From JALGVA01 sp964617715 (lineage in GTDB: Bacteria; Armatimonadota; Zipacnadia; Zipacnadales; UBA5352): a stretch of DNA of 25,287 bases. Below the pieces are notes generated by a model. That model worked only from the letters and a program-made list of their open reading frames with translations, was not told where the DNA came from and ran no database searches. The stretch is from the NCBI GenBank assembly GCA_964617715.1, contig CAZTZN010000050.1, positions 1-25,287 on the forward strand, read 5' to 3'. How positions within the stretch are numbered: the stretch's first letter is position 1; each line of letters begins with the position of its first letter. The position numbers and the translations under genes are program-made. Shown here piece after piece: positions 14,366 to 24,018 of the stretch.

Positions 14366-15447
14366 CAGCTTCCACCGGCTCTCCGGGCAAGTTGCACAAT
14401 CCGCTCCACCACGTCGGCCACTGTGGGCATGCTGCCGCCTGCGCGCCCCAGCAGATCCACCTCGCAGCGCCCCTCCACCGACAACCGCACATCCTCCACG
14501 AATTGCCCCATCGACAGCTCCACCACCAGCATCTGCTTCACACCCTCGGCCCACCGCGCGTAGGGGGCGCGCGGGAAGGGGAAGACGGTCTTGGGGCGGA
14601 TGAGGCGCGCGCGGACCCCGGCCTCGGCCGCGTACACGATGGCGCTCTCACAGATCCGCGCCGAGATGCCGTAGGCGCACAGGATCACCTGCGGATCGTC
14701 CGCGCCGAACTCCTCCCACTCGGTGATCTCCTCGGCCGCCTGGCGGTAGCGCTCCTCGATGCGCAGGTTCACGGCCTCCATCAGATTGTGGTCCACCCAC
14801 AACGAATTGACTATGTTGCGCTCCCGCTCAGCCGGGTCATGAGGCCCCACCGCCCACGGTCGATCGGGCGGAGGCAACTCCCGGCGCGGCAGCAGTACGC
14901 ACGGCTCCATCATGCTCGCCAGGATCGCGTCGGCCAGGATACACACCGGATTGCGGTAGCGGTCGGCGATCTCGAAGGCCCGCGCGGTGAAGTCGTGCAG
15001 CTCCTGCACGCTGTAGGGCGTGAGCGTGATGCACCGGCCGTCGCCGTGACCCGCCCCGCGCGTCGCCAGCCAGTAGTCCGACTGCGCCACCGCCACGTTG
15101 CCCAGCCCCGGCCCGCCGCGCACCATGTTCACCACCACGCACGGCAGCTCCGAGCCCAGCATGTACGACAGGCCCTCCTGCATGAGCGAGATACCGGGCG
15201 AAGACGACGTAGTCATCACCCGCGCGCCCGCCGCCGCCGCCCCGTAGACCATGTTGATGGCCGCGACCTCGCTCTCGGCCTGCAGATACACCCCGCCGAT
15301 GGGCGGCAGGTGTTCGGACATGTACTCGGGGATCTTGTTCTGCGGGGTGATGGGGTAGCCGAAGAAGTGGCGGCAGCCACCGGCGATCCCGCCTTCGGCG
15401 GTCGCCTCGTTCCCCGTAATCAGCACGCGCCTCCTGTGCTCGTTCAT
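14365..15447 (-). CDS. vorB: 2-oxoacid:ferredoxin oxidoreductase, alpha subunit (VorB-like)
   Basis: This alpha subunit (360 residues) contributes the pyrimidine-binding half of the TPP site. Its near-N-terminal GNEATAEGG (12-20), FGYPITPQNKIPEYM (29-43) and QAESEVAAINMVYGAA (~56-71) strongly match proteins annotated as 3-methyl-2-oxobutanoate (2-ketoisovalerate) dehydrogenase subunit VorB. SSSPGISLMQEG and VRGGPGLGN are also characteristic. The enzyme oxidises branched-chain 2-oxoacids, or possibly 2-oxoglutarate, to acyl-CoA while reducing ferredoxin, and can run in reverse in anaerobes. The ATG at 15447 overlaps the ferredoxin stop as ATGA. Order delta-alpha-beta-gamma is typical for this enzyme class. 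Family certain; substrate 2-ketoisovalerate versus 2-oxoglutarate uncertain. Confidence 0.92.
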   Translation of the reverse strand: MNEHRRRVLITGNEATAEGGIAGGCRHFFGYPITPQNKIPEYMSEHLPPIGGVYLQAESEVAAINMVYGAAAAGARVMTTSSSPGISLMQEGLSYMLGSELPCVVVNMVRGGPGLGNVAVAQSDYWLATRGAGHGDGRCITLTPYSVQELHDFTARAFEIADRYRNPVCILADAILASMMEPCVLLPRRELPPPDRPWAVGPHDPAERERNIVNSLWVDHNLMEAVNLRIEERYRQAAEEITEWEEFGADDPQVILCAYGISARICESAIVYAAEAGVRARLIRPKTVFPFPRAPYARWAEGVKQMLVVELSMGQFVEDVRLSVEGRCEVDLLGRAGGSMPTVADVVERIVQLARRAGGS

Positions 15448-15647
15448 CGGTACACCTCGATGCACACGCTCGGGCACACCAGCGCGCAGATCGCGCAGCC
15501 GGTGCAGGCCTCTTCGTCGTGCTGCTCGACCGGGTGATAACCCTTCGAATTCGTCGCTTCGCTGACTCGCAGGGACGCGCGCGGGCAGTACCTCACGCAG
15601 AGCATGCACTGCTTGCAGCGCTCTGCGTCGATGACGACTTTCGGCAT
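15444..15647 (-). CDS. 2-oxoacid:ferredoxin oxidoreductase, delta subunit (2x[4Fe-4S] ferredoxin)
   Basis: This 67-residue protein has two complete cluster motifs: C-x2-C-x2-C-x3-C-P starting at C11 (CKQCMLCVRYCP) and again at C48 (CTGCAICALVCP). Each cluster is completed by cysteine from the partner motif as in bacterial ferredoxins. It carries electrons from the catalytic subunits to free ferredoxin. It heads the VOR gene set, 22 bases after recN, and its stop overlaps the alpha start. The ATG at 15647 is preceded by GAAGGG. Identity secure from cysteine spacing and context. Confidence 0.95.
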   Translation of the reverse strand: MPKVVIDAERCKQCMLCVRYCPRASLRVSEATNSKGYHPVEQHDEEACTGCAICALVCPSVCIEVYR

Positions 15648-15669
15648 CAGTATCCCTTCTCACTCGGCC

Positions 15670-17421
15670 TCAGGCCGGTGCACTCAAGCGGGCGTCTTTC
15701 CGGATGCGCCGCCGGCTTTCCTCCGCCTCGGCCAGCATCTCCGCCGCGTGCTCGCGGGCGGTGCGCGCACCCTCGCTGTCGCCCATCATACGCGCGATCT
15801 CGGCGACGCGCTCGTCGCCCTCAAGCTCGCGCACCTCCACGACGGTGCGTCCGCCCTCCACGCTCTTGGTGACCGAGAGCTGCCGATCAGCCATGCACGC
15901 TATCTGCGGCAGATGCGTGATGCACAGCACCTGGGCGCGCGCCGACACCGCCACCAGCTTCTCGGCCACCGCCGCCGCCGTGCGCCCGCCGATGTTGGCG
16001 TCGATCTCGTCGAAGACGATGGTCGGCACCTCGCTGCCCGCCGCGCAGATCGACTTGAAAGTCAGCGCCACGCGCGACAGCTCGCCGCCCGAGGCGACCT
16101 TCGACAGCGGCCGCAGCTCTTCGCCCAGGTTCGCGCTGAGCATGAAGCGCACTCGATCGATCCCCCCTGAATCCGCCGCCCACCGCCGGCCCTCGGAGTC
16201 GGGCAGGCCCTCCTCGTCGGCATCGGCCTCGATCTGCACCTCGAAGCGCGCCTGGTCCATCCCCAGCGGCCGCAGCTCCTGCTCGACGCGCCCCGCCAGC
16301 GCCTCGGCCAGCTCGCGCCGCGCCGCCGAGAGGCGCTCGGCGATCGCTCCCGCCTTGCGCTCGAGTTCGACGATGCGCCGCTCCACCTCCTCGGCGCTGT
16401 GCTCCGCGCCCTCCAGCTCGGCGATCTCGCGTGCCGCCTCGTCGCGGTATGCCAGGATCTCGCGCACGCTGTCGCCGTACTTGCGGCGCAGGCCGCCGAT
16501 CAGCGCCAGCCGCGCTTCCACCTGGTCGATGCGCTCAGGGTCCTCCTCCATCGCCTCAACGTAGCCGCGGAGCTCGCGCGCCGCGTCCCCCGCGCGCTCG
16601 ACCGCGTCGATCAGCGCCCCGGCGGTCTGCCGCAGCTCCGGGTCGATCTCCGCCAGCTCCTCGACCACCTCGGCCGCCCGCCGCAACGACTCCAGCGCGC
16701 CCGTGCTCTCGTCGCTGAGCGCCTCGAAGGCCTCGATGCAGCCGGTGCGCAGGCGCTCGAAGTGCAGCAGGCGCTCGCGCTCGGCCGCCAGCTCCTCGTC
16801 CTCATCCGGCGACAGCCCGGCCTCGTCGATCTCCCGCACCTGGAAGCGCAGCAGGTCGAGCCGTTGCGCCCGCGTGCGCTCGTCGGTAGCCAGCCGCTCG
16901 CGTATGCGCCGCGCGTCGCGCAACTGCCCGAAGACGTCGCGGTACTGCGTCAGCAGCTCCTGATGTGCCGGCCCGCCGAAGGCATCGAGCAACTGCCGGT
17001 GGTTGCGCTCGTAGATGAGCGACTGGTGCTCGTGCTGGCCGTGGATGTCGGCCAGGTGTTCACCGATGGCGCGCAGGTCACTCATGTTGGCCTGCTCGCC
17101 GTTGATGCGGTAGTAGCTGCGCCCCGCCGACACGGTGCGCGACAGCACCACTGTGTCATCGTCCGCCACGCCCGCCGCGCCGGCCGCAGCCCGTGCCCCG
17201 GGCGCGTCGTCGAGATCGAACACCGCCTCGATGCGCGCGCTCTGCGCCCCGCCGCGGATGGCCTCGGAGGTCACGCGCTCGCCCAGCGCGGCGCTCAGCG
17301 CGTCCACGATGATCGACTTGCCCGCCCCGGTCTCGCCGGTGAGCGCGATCAGCCCCGGGCCCAGCTCGAGGGTCAGTCCGTCGATCAGCGCGAAGTTCTC
17401 GATCCTCAGCTCGCGAAGCAT
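15670..17421 (-). CDS. recN: DNA repair protein RecN
   Basis: This SMC-like ATPase acts early in double-strand-break repair. The predicted length of 583 residues is close to the usual ~550-570. Walker A GETGAGKS is at 29-36, the RecN-typical DIHGQHEHQSL near 130-140, a long coiled coil over ~155-370, the ABC signature SGGELSR near 445 and Walker B IVFDEID near 467. The N-terminus MLRELRIENFALI fixes the start at 17421. No Shine-Dalgarno is visible: the eight bases before the ATG are G/C only and a hairpin at 17430-17447 occupies the site. It lies 25 bases after nadK, as in many Clostridia-type clusters, but the argR gene usually found between them is absent. Confidence 0.97.
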   Translation of the reverse strand: MLRELRIENFALIDGLTLELGPGLIALTGETGAGKSIIVDALSAALGERVTSEAIRGGAQSARIEAVFDLDDAPGARAAAGAAGVADDDTVVLSRTVSAGRSYYRINGEQANMSDLRAIGEHLADIHGQHEHQSLIYERNHRQLLDAFGGPAHQELLTQYRDVFGQLRDARRIRERLATDERTRAQRLDLLRFQVREIDEAGLSPDEDEELAAERERLLHFERLRTGCIEAFEALSDESTGALESLRRAAEVVEELAEIDPELRQTAGALIDAVERAGDAARELRGYVEAMEEDPERIDQVEARLALIGGLRRKYGDSVREILAYRDEAAREIAELEGAEHSAEEVERRIVELERKAGAIAERLSAARRELAEALAGRVEQELRPLGMDQARFEVQIEADADEEGLPDSEGRRWAADSGGIDRVRFMLSANLGEELRPLSKVASGGELSRVALTFKSICAAGSEVPTIVFDEIDANIGGRTAAAVAEKLVAVSARAQVLCITHLPQIACMADRQLSVTKSVEGGRTVVEVRELEGDERVAEIARMMGDSEGARTAREHAAEMLAEAEESRRRIRKDARLSAPA

Positions 17422-17429
17422 CCGGGCCC

Positions 17430-17446
17430 GGCCGCCGATGGGCGGC

Positions 17447-17447
<1 letters not shown>
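17430..17447 (-). promoter_or_regulatory. Hairpin spanning the nadK stop and the recN ribosome-binding region
   Basis: Arms GGCCGCC (17430-17436) and GGCGGCC (17441-17447) pair perfectly around four bases. The stem starts in the last base of the nadK stop codon and ends eight bases before the recN ATG. No GGAGG-like site is exposed. It could lower recN translation or be opened by ribosomes finishing nadK. Confidence 0.45.
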
Positions 17448-18325
<878 letters not shown>

Positions 18326-18338
18326 GCCCGCTCCTTCA

Positions 18339-19823
18339 CTACCCTGCGCCCTCGCCGCCCATGAGCCGCTCGAGGCGCTCGACGTTGCGCGCCGCGGGGG
18401 CGTACTCGGGATCAACCTCGAGGGCCTTGCGATAGTACTGCAGCGCCTGATCGCGATCGCCCTGCTGCTCGAGCGCCACGCCGAGATTGTTCAGGGCGTA
18501 CACGTAGTTGGGGTCGGCGGCCAGCGCCGCCCGCAGGTGCACGACTGCCTCGGTCAGATCCCCGCGCTTCATGTAGATCAGGGCCGCATTGTTGTGCGCC
18601 TCGAGATTGTCCGACTCCAACTCCAGGGTTCTGAGGTACTCGGGCAGCGCCGCATCGTAGTCGGCCCGGCCGTAGTACAGGTTCGCCAGCCCGCAGTGCG
18701 CCGCCGCCGACTGCGGGAAGCTCTCGGCGGCCTGCCGCCACTGCGCCAGCGCATCGTCCTGCCGCCCGGCCTTCTCCAGCGCCAGCGCCAGGTTCAGGTG
18801 CGCCACCTGCAGGTTGGGGCTGGCCGCAATCGCCTGCTGGAAGTAGCCGATGGCCTCCTCGGCACGGTCCTGCTCATAGAGCGCCCAGCCGAGGTTGTTG
18901 AGCGCGTTCGCGTCATCCGGGCGGATCGCCAGCGCCTCCGAATACGCCTCGGTGGCCTGCGCGTAGTCGCCCATCGCGGCATAGGCCAGGCCCTTGTTGT
19001 AGCGTGCGGCGAAGCTGGTGGGATCGAGGGCGGCGGCGGTAGACCAGTGCTCGATGGCCTCCGCGTACTTGCCGGCGTTGTAGAGCGCCAGCCCCAGCCC
19101 CACGTGCGCCTCCACAATGTCGGGGTTCGCCGCCAGCGCCTGCTCGTAGGCGGTGACCGCCTGCTCGGTCTGCCCGCCCTTGATGTAGAGGGTGCCCAGC
19201 ACCGTCAGCACCGTCGCATCGTCGGGCCGCAGCGCCCGCGCCGCCTCGAACTCGCGGATGGCCTTCTCGGCCTCGCCCGCCTTGCGCAGCGCATGGCCGA
19301 AGGAGACATGCACCTCGAAGTCGTTCGGGTTGATGGCCAGCGCGCGGTTGTAGGCGTTGAAGGCCTTCTCGTAGTCACCCTGTCGCACGTAGAGGTTCGC
19401 CAGGTTGTACTGGGCGTCGACGTACTGCGGCTCCAGCTCCAGAGCCTTGAGGTACTGCTGCTCCGCGCGCGCCAGATCGCCCGTGGCCAGGTAGGCGTTG
19501 CCCAGGTTATTATAGCTGACCGAGTAGTCCGGGTCCTGCTCAATGGCGGCGCTGAGGTGCGCGATGGCGCCCTCGGTGTCGCCCAGGGCCAGCGCGACCG
19601 ACCCGAGCCAGCACAGCACCGTGGCGTCGTTGGGGCGCACTTCCAGGGCCGCCTCGAAGGCCGCCCGGGCGCCCTGGTAGTCGCCGGCCTCGTACATGGC
19701 CACGCCCTGCCTGAACTGGGCAACGCCCGCGTCGTCCTCCTGCGCCCACGCGCCGCCGACGGCGCTCATCAGCGTCAGCGCAATCAGGAGAAGGCCCCGG
19801 CTCTTCGCCGTGTGGTTGGACAT
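18339..19823 (-). CDS. Secreted or periplasmic TPR protein (about 13 repeats)
   Basis: This is a 494-residue protein made almost only of tetratricopeptide repeats. A Sec signal peptide is visible: K7/R9, a hydrophobic core over residues 11-20, and A-W-A before Q28 as the likely cleavage site. From about residue 33, thirteen consecutive 34-residue TPR units follow without interruption (for example YNNLGNAYLATGDLARAEQQ), plus a partial last helix, ending in GGEGAG. TPR solenoids bind other proteins; no enzymatic domain is present. The ATG at 19823 has AAGGAG upstream. It sits between dxs (21 bases) and nadK (13 bases), where tlyA is usual in related clusters. A protein-scaffold role in the envelope is inferred. 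Confidence 0.88.
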   Translation of the reverse strand: MSNHTAKSRGLLLIALTLMSAVGGAWAQEDDAGVAQFRQGVAMYEAGDYQGARAAFEAALEVRPNDATVLCWLGSVALALGDTEGAIAHLSAAIEQDPDYSVSYNNLGNAYLATGDLARAEQQYLKALELEPQYVDAQYNLANLYVRQGDYEKAFNAYNRALAINPNDFEVHVSFGHALRKAGEAEKAIREFEAARALRPDDATVLTVLGTLYIKGGQTEQAVTAYEQALAANPDIVEAHVGLGLALYNAGKYAEAIEHWSTAAALDPTSFAARYNKGLAYAAMGDYAQATEAYSEALAIRPDDANALNNLGWALYEQDRAEEAIGYFQQAIAASPNLQVAHLNLALALEKAGRQDDALAQWRQAAESFPQSAAAHCGLANLYYGRADYDAALPEYLRTLELESDNLEAHNNAALIYMKRGDLTEAVVHLRAALAADPNYVYALNNLGVALEQQGDRDQALQYYRKALEVDPEYAPAARNVERLERLMGGEGAG

Positions 19824-19844
19824 GTCGCGACCACTCCTTGGTGC

Positions 19845-21773
19845 TTACCCTGGTTGATACAGGTCCCTGCGGGCGCCGGATTGCTCATCTCGCGCCCCGT
19901 CCCCGACCAGGCTGCGGACCGCGTCCGCGATGCCCTCGGCACTCAAAAGCCGCTCCTCCAGCAGTCTCTCTCGATCGCCGGCGGGCACGAACTCGTCACC
20001 GATGCCCAGGCGGGTGACGCGCACATCGCTCAATCCCGCGTCGGTCAGCACCTCCACCACCGCCGCCCCGAAGCCCCCGGCCAGCACGCCTTCCTCCGCG
20101 GTCACCAGCCGTCCGGTCCTCTCGGCCAGCGAGAGGATCAGCTCCTCGTCCAGCGGCTTGATGAAGCGTGCATTCACCACCGCCGCCTCGATGCCTTCGT
20201 CGGCCAGTGCTTCCGCGGCCTCAAGCGCCCGGTACACCATCGTGCCTACCGCCAGGATCGCGGCGTCCTCGCCCTCGCGCATCACCTCGGCCCTGCCGAC
20301 CTCCAGCACCTCGGGCTCGCGCGTGATGTCCACGCCCTCGCCTTCGCCACGCGGATAGCGCACACTCGCCGGGCCATCCACCGACAGCGCCGTCACGAGC
20401 ATGTCACGCAGCTCGCCCTCGTCGCGCGGCGCCATCACCGTCATGTTCGGCATGTGCCGCAGATAGGCGATGTCGAACACCCCGTGGTGCGTGGGGCCGT
20501 CATCGCCCACCACGCCGGCGCGGTCCAGCGCAAAGGTCACCGGCAGATTCTGCAGGCATACGTCATGCAGTATCTGGTCGTACGAGCGCTGCAGGAAAGT
20601 CGAGTACACCGCGACCACCGGTCGCATGCCCGCCGCCGCCAGTCCCGCCGCGAAGGTCACCGCGTGCTCCTCGGCCAGCCCCACGTCGAAGGTGCGCCCG
20701 GGATGAGTCTGATTGAAGCGCTCAACGCCGGTGCCGTCCAGCATGGCCGCGGTGATCACCACCACCCGGTCGTCCTCACGCCCGATCTGGCACAGCGCAT
20801 CGCCGAACACCGCGCTGTAGGTCGGCCGCGTGCGCCGCTTTAGCAGCTTCCCCGTCCGGGCGTCGAACGGACTCGCGCTGTGGAAGCTGCGCGGATCCTC
20901 TTCCGCCGGCCGAAATCCGTGGCCCTTCACGGTCAGCGCGTGCACCAGCACCGGGCCGGAGATCCGCACCGCCTGCTCGAGGATGTCGATCAAGTCCGTC
21001 ACGTCATGCCCGTCGATGGGCCCGAGGTAGGTGAAGCCCAGGTGCTCGAAGAGCATCCCCGGAATCACCATCCCCTTGACTCCCTCACGGAAGCGGTCCA
21101 CGGCGAGAACCATCGACTGCCCCATGGGTAGACGCTCGAGCACCCGTCGCAGGTCCTCTCGCGCCCGCCGGTAGGTCGGCGTGACGTTGGCGCGCAGCAT
21201 CGCCAGGTGCGACGACAGCGCACCCACGTTCTTCGCGATGCTCCACTCGTTGTCGTTGAGCACCACGGTTATGTCCGCGCCCAGGTGCCCCGCCGCGTTC
21301 AGGCCCTCGAAGGCCAGCCCGCCGGTGAGCGCGCCGTCACCGATGACCGCCACGATGCGCTCCGCACCGCGTCGCAGGTCGCGCGCCTTGGCCAGCCCCA
21401 GCGCCGCCGAGATCGATGTGCTGCCGTGTCCGGCGCCGAACGGATCGTGCTCGCTCTCCTCACGCTTGGTGAATCCCGCAAGCCCGCCGTGCTGGCGGAG
21501 CTGCGCGAACTGCTCCTGCCGCCCGGTCAGCAGCTTGTGCACGTAGCACTGGTGGCTCACGTCCCACACGATCTTGTCCCGCGGGCTGTCCAGCACCGTG
21601 TGCAGCGCCAGCGTCAACTCCACCACGCCCAGGTTCGACGCCAGGTGCCCCCCGGTCTGCGCCACCGTCTCGATGATGCGCTCGCGCAACTGGTGGGCGA
21701 GGCTCTCAAGTTGCTCGGGCCGCAGACCCTTCAGATCGCGCGGCGACTGGATGTCCTCAAGCCTGATCGGCAT
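19845..21773 (-). CDS. dxs: 1-deoxy-D-xylulose-5-phosphate synthase
   Basis: This TPP enzyme joins pyruvate and glyceraldehyde 3-phosphate in the first step of the non-mevalonate isoprenoid pathway. The 642 residues match the family (~620-640). Visible are SHQCYVHKLLTGR (73-85), GAGHGSTSISAALG (113-126), the TPP motif GDGALTGG (145-152) to LNDN (172-175), GPIDGHD, the GLAEEHAVTFAAG stretch with the catalytic glutamate of the pyrimidine domain, and DRAGVVGDDGPTHHG. The ATG at 21773 has a weak GGTGA site and overlaps the xseB 3' end by 17 bases; upstream extensions lie inside xseB. The product feeds isoprenoid, quinone and carrier-lipid synthesis. The ispA gene that usually sits directly before dxs is missing here. 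Confidence 0.98.
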   Translation of the reverse strand: MPIRLEDIQSPRDLKGLRPEQLESLAHQLRERIIETVAQTGGHLASNLGVVELTLALHTVLDSPRDKIVWDVSHQCYVHKLLTGRQEQFAQLRQHGGLAGFTKREESEHDPFGAGHGSTSISAALGLAKARDLRRGAERIVAVIGDGALTGGLAFEGLNAAGHLGADITVVLNDNEWSIAKNVGALSSHLAMLRANVTPTYRRAREDLRRVLERLPMGQSMVLAVDRFREGVKGMVIPGMLFEHLGFTYLGPIDGHDVTDLIDILEQAVRISGPVLVHALTVKGHGFRPAEEDPRSFHSASPFDARTGKLLKRRTRPTYSAVFGDALCQIGREDDRVVVITAAMLDGTGVERFNQTHPGRTFDVGLAEEHAVTFAAGLAAAGMRPVVAVYSTFLQRSYDQILHDVCLQNLPVTFALDRAGVVGDDGPTHHGVFDIAYLRHMPNMTVMAPRDEGELRDMLVTALSVDGPASVRYPRGEGEGVDITREPEVLEVGRAEVMREGEDAAILAVGTMVYRALEAAEALADEGIEAAVVNARFIKPLDEELILSLAERTGRLVTAEEGVLAGGFGAAVVEVLTDAGLSDVRVTRLGIGDEFVPAGDRERLLEERLLSAEGIADAVRSLVGDGARDEQSGARRDLYQPG

Positions 21774-22014
21774 CGATATCACCGGCCGAGAAGGACTCGG
21801 TCGTGCCCTCCTCGTCAACCAACTGCTGGATCTTCGTCTCCGCCGCTTCGAGCAGCGCCGCACAGTGTCGCCTCAGCGCCATGGCGCGCTCGAAGCGCGC
21901 CAGCATGCGGTCGAGTTCCACCTCGCCGCTCTCGAGTTCGGCGACAATCGCCTCCAACTCCTCGAGCGCCGCCTCGAAGCCCAGATCCTCCACCTTCGGG
22001 CTGTCCTCAGCCAT
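21757..22014 (-). CDS. xseB: Exodeoxyribonuclease VII small subunit
   Basis: This small helical protein (85 residues) binds XseA in multiple copies and regulates the nuclease. The motif GFEAALEELEAIVAELESGEVELDRML is partly visible from residue ~12 on and is diagnostic for XseB. It is a little longer than the common ~75 residues owing to a tail rich in E, S and D. The ATG at 22014 overlaps the xseA stop (ATGGCTGA) and has GGAG ten bases upstream; the GTG at 22020 is too close to that site. It overlaps dxs at its 3' end, so xseA, xseB and dxs are translationally coupled. Confidence 0.95.
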   Translation of the reverse strand: MAEDSPKVEDLGFEAALEELEAIVAELESGEVELDRMLARFERAMALRRHCAALLEAAETKIQQLVDEEGTTESFSAGDIDADQA

Positions 22015-23536
22015 CCTCACCCGTCTCCGATCTCGTCCCGGTCACCCGCGCCGCGATCTCTCCGTCCGCTACCGAGACGTGAATGCCATCGTCGGGTGCG
22101 ACCTCGTCCACGCTGCGCACCAGCCGCTCATCGCGGTCCCGGAACACCAGCGCCCAGCCACGCTCAACTACCCCCGCCGGATCGAGCGCGCGCAGCGCCG
22201 CCGCCGCGCTGTCGATGTGCCCGCGATATCGCCCGATGCGCCGCTGTGCGGCCGCGCGCAGCCGCACCTGCAGCCCGGCCAGCCGGGCGCGCCGCGCATC
22301 CACCGCGACCGCCCGCCGCGTCAGGCGCCCCGCCATCGCCTCGACCCGGGCCCGCGAACGCTCCAGCCGCCGCGCGATCGCAATCCGCGAGCGCGACGCC
22401 GCATCGGCCACGCGCATTCGCCGGCGATCAACCAGACTCAGCCGCCGCGTCAGGCGGGGGTCGAAGGCGCGCAGCGTGAGCGCCGAAGTGCTCAGCCGCG
22501 CCTGCAGCCGCTCCACCGTCAGGTCCACCACTCGCGCCGCACGCGCACCGCCCTCGTCCAGCCGCTGCCAGGGCGCCTCCAGCATGGTCGTCGGCCGGCG
22601 CAGCAGGGGCCGCGCGCACAACGCCTCCAGCCGCGACCGTCCCAGTCCCAGGCGTTGCACCACCGCCGCGCCGGCCCGCTCACCAAGTCGTCGCAGCCGC
22701 GCGTGCAGTTCAGCCATGTCGGGCACCGCCAGCTCGCCCGCCGCCGAGGGCGTGGGCGCGCGCAAATCGGCCGCCTCGTCACACAAAGACACGTCGGTCT
22801 CGTGGCCGACCGCACTGATCACCGGCACCGGCGAGGCGAACACCGCCCGCACCACGCGCTCGTCGTAGAACGCCCACAGATCCTCGAGCGACCCGCCGCC
22901 GCGGCCGACGATGATCAGCTCCGCCCCCACCACACTCGCGGCCAGGTGCAGCGAACGCACGATGCTCTCGGGCGCTTCCGCGCCCTGCACCACCGTCGGC
23001 ACCACGATCAGCTCCGCCGGCGGGAAGCGCCGCGAGATCACGCTCACCAGGTCGCGCACCGCCGCCCCCGTAGGGGAGGTCACCAGCGCGATGCGTCGCG
23101 GAAAGCGCGGCAATGGCCGCTTGCGCGTCGCCTCGAACAACCCCTCGGCCTCGAGCCGGGCGCGCAGCTTCGCGATCTGCGCCGCCAGCGCGCCCTCGCC
23201 ATCAGGCACCATGGCGCGCACGATGAGCTGGTACTGCCCCCGCGGCTCGTACACGCTCACATTCCCGTGCGCGATCACCTGCTGGCCGTGCGCGGGATCG
23301 AAGCTCAACCGCGCGGCGTCGCCACGGAAGCACACGCATGAGAGCTGACTCGCGTCGTCCTTGAGCGAGAAGTACAGGTGCCCGGAGCGGTGGCGGGTGA
23401 AGTTGGAGATCTCGCCCCGCACCGAGACCTGGTTGAGCACCTCGTCGCGGTCGATCAGCCGTTTCACATAGGCCGTCAATTCGGAGACGGACAGCGCCAC
23501 CCGCCCCTGCGCGGTGGGTTCGGCCAACTCGCTCAC
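22007..23536 (-). CDS. xseA: Exodeoxyribonuclease VII large subunit
   Basis: This is the catalytic subunit of a single-strand-specific exonuclease for mismatch and recombination repair. The 509 residues comprise an N-terminal OB fold (residues ~10-110; SVSELTAYVKRLID and GEISNFTRHRSGHLYFSLKD), the catalytic domain with LVTSPTGAAVRDL (~153-165), GRGGGSLEDLWAF and SAVGHETDVSLCDEAADLRAPTPSAA, and a long Arg-rich helical region before a small C-terminal domain (VVERGWALVF). The start is a GTG at 23536 that overlaps the nusB stop (GTGA) and has GGAGAAGG upstream. folD, which often separates nusB from xseA, is absent. Confidence 0.97.
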   Translation of the reverse strand: MSELAEPTAQGRVALSVSELTAYVKRLIDRDEVLNQVSVRGEISNFTRHRSGHLYFSLKDDASQLSCVCFRGDAARLSFDPAHGQQVIAHGNVSVYEPRGQYQLIVRAMVPDGEGALAAQIAKLRARLEAEGLFEATRKRPLPRFPRRIALVTSPTGAAVRDLVSVISRRFPPAELIVVPTVVQGAEAPESIVRSLHLAASVVGAELIIVGRGGGSLEDLWAFYDERVVRAVFASPVPVISAVGHETDVSLCDEAADLRAPTPSAAGELAVPDMAELHARLRRLGERAGAAVVQRLGLGRSRLEALCARPLLRRPTTMLEAPWQRLDEGGARAARVVDLTVERLQARLSTSALTLRAFDPRLTRRLSLVDRRRMRVADAASRSRIAIARRLERSRARVEAMAGRLTRRAVAVDARRARLAGLQVRLRAAAQRRIGRYRGHIDSAAAALRALDPAGVVERGWALVFRDRDERLVRSVDEVAPDDGIHVSVADGEIAARVTGTRSETGEDG

Positions 23537-24006
23537 GCCTTCTCCGAGATCAGGCCCTGTTCGCGGGCCAGCGTCGCCAGCACGCCGTTCACGAACTTGC
23601 CCGAAGCGGGAGTGCCGTAGGTTTTCGCCAGCTCCACCGCCTCGTTGAACACCACGCTCACCGGCGTCTCCGGCATGCCCAGCAGCTCGGCCGCGGCCAC
23701 GCGCAGCACATTGCGGTCGGTGGCGGGCATACGCTCCAGCGTCCAGTCGTGCGCCAGCCGCTCGATGTGCGCGTCGATCTGCTCCGCACGCACGAAGTAG
23801 GCCTCGATCAGGCGCACCGCAAACTGCTCGATCTCCGGACGCAGCTTGCGGCGCTCGTCCGCCGGCATCTCCCAGATCTCAGCGAGCACATCCATGGTGG
23901 CGCCCAGGCGGCCCACCGCCTCACCGGCCCTCAGCTCGCAAAGATCGGACTGAAACAGAACCGAGAGCGCTAACTCGCGCCCCCGCCTGCGTGCGCCTTC
24001 AGGCAC
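23533..24006 (-). CDS. nusB: Transcription antitermination factor NusB
   Basis: This all-helical RNA-binding protein (157 residues) works with NusE/S10 at boxA in rRNA operons. The N-terminal RRRGRELALSVLFQSDL (6-22) and C-terminal ETPVSVVFNEAVELAKTYGTPASG... to FVNGVLATL are characteristic. The start is a GTG at 24006 with GAGG seven bases upstream. The ATG two bases further upstream is in another frame and is rejected. It lies 12 bases after the small membrane-protein gene. Length and key residues are regular; it has a slightly extended N-terminus. Confidence 0.95.
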   Translation of the reverse strand: MPEGARRRGRELALSVLFQSDLCELRAGEAVGRLGATMDVLAEIWEMPADERRKLRPEIEQFAVRLIEAYFVRAEQIDAHIERLAHDWTLERMPATDRNVLRVAAAELLGMPETPVSVVFNEAVELAKTYGTPASGKFVNGVLATLAREQGLISEKA

Positions 24007-24018
24007 ATCGGCACCTCG

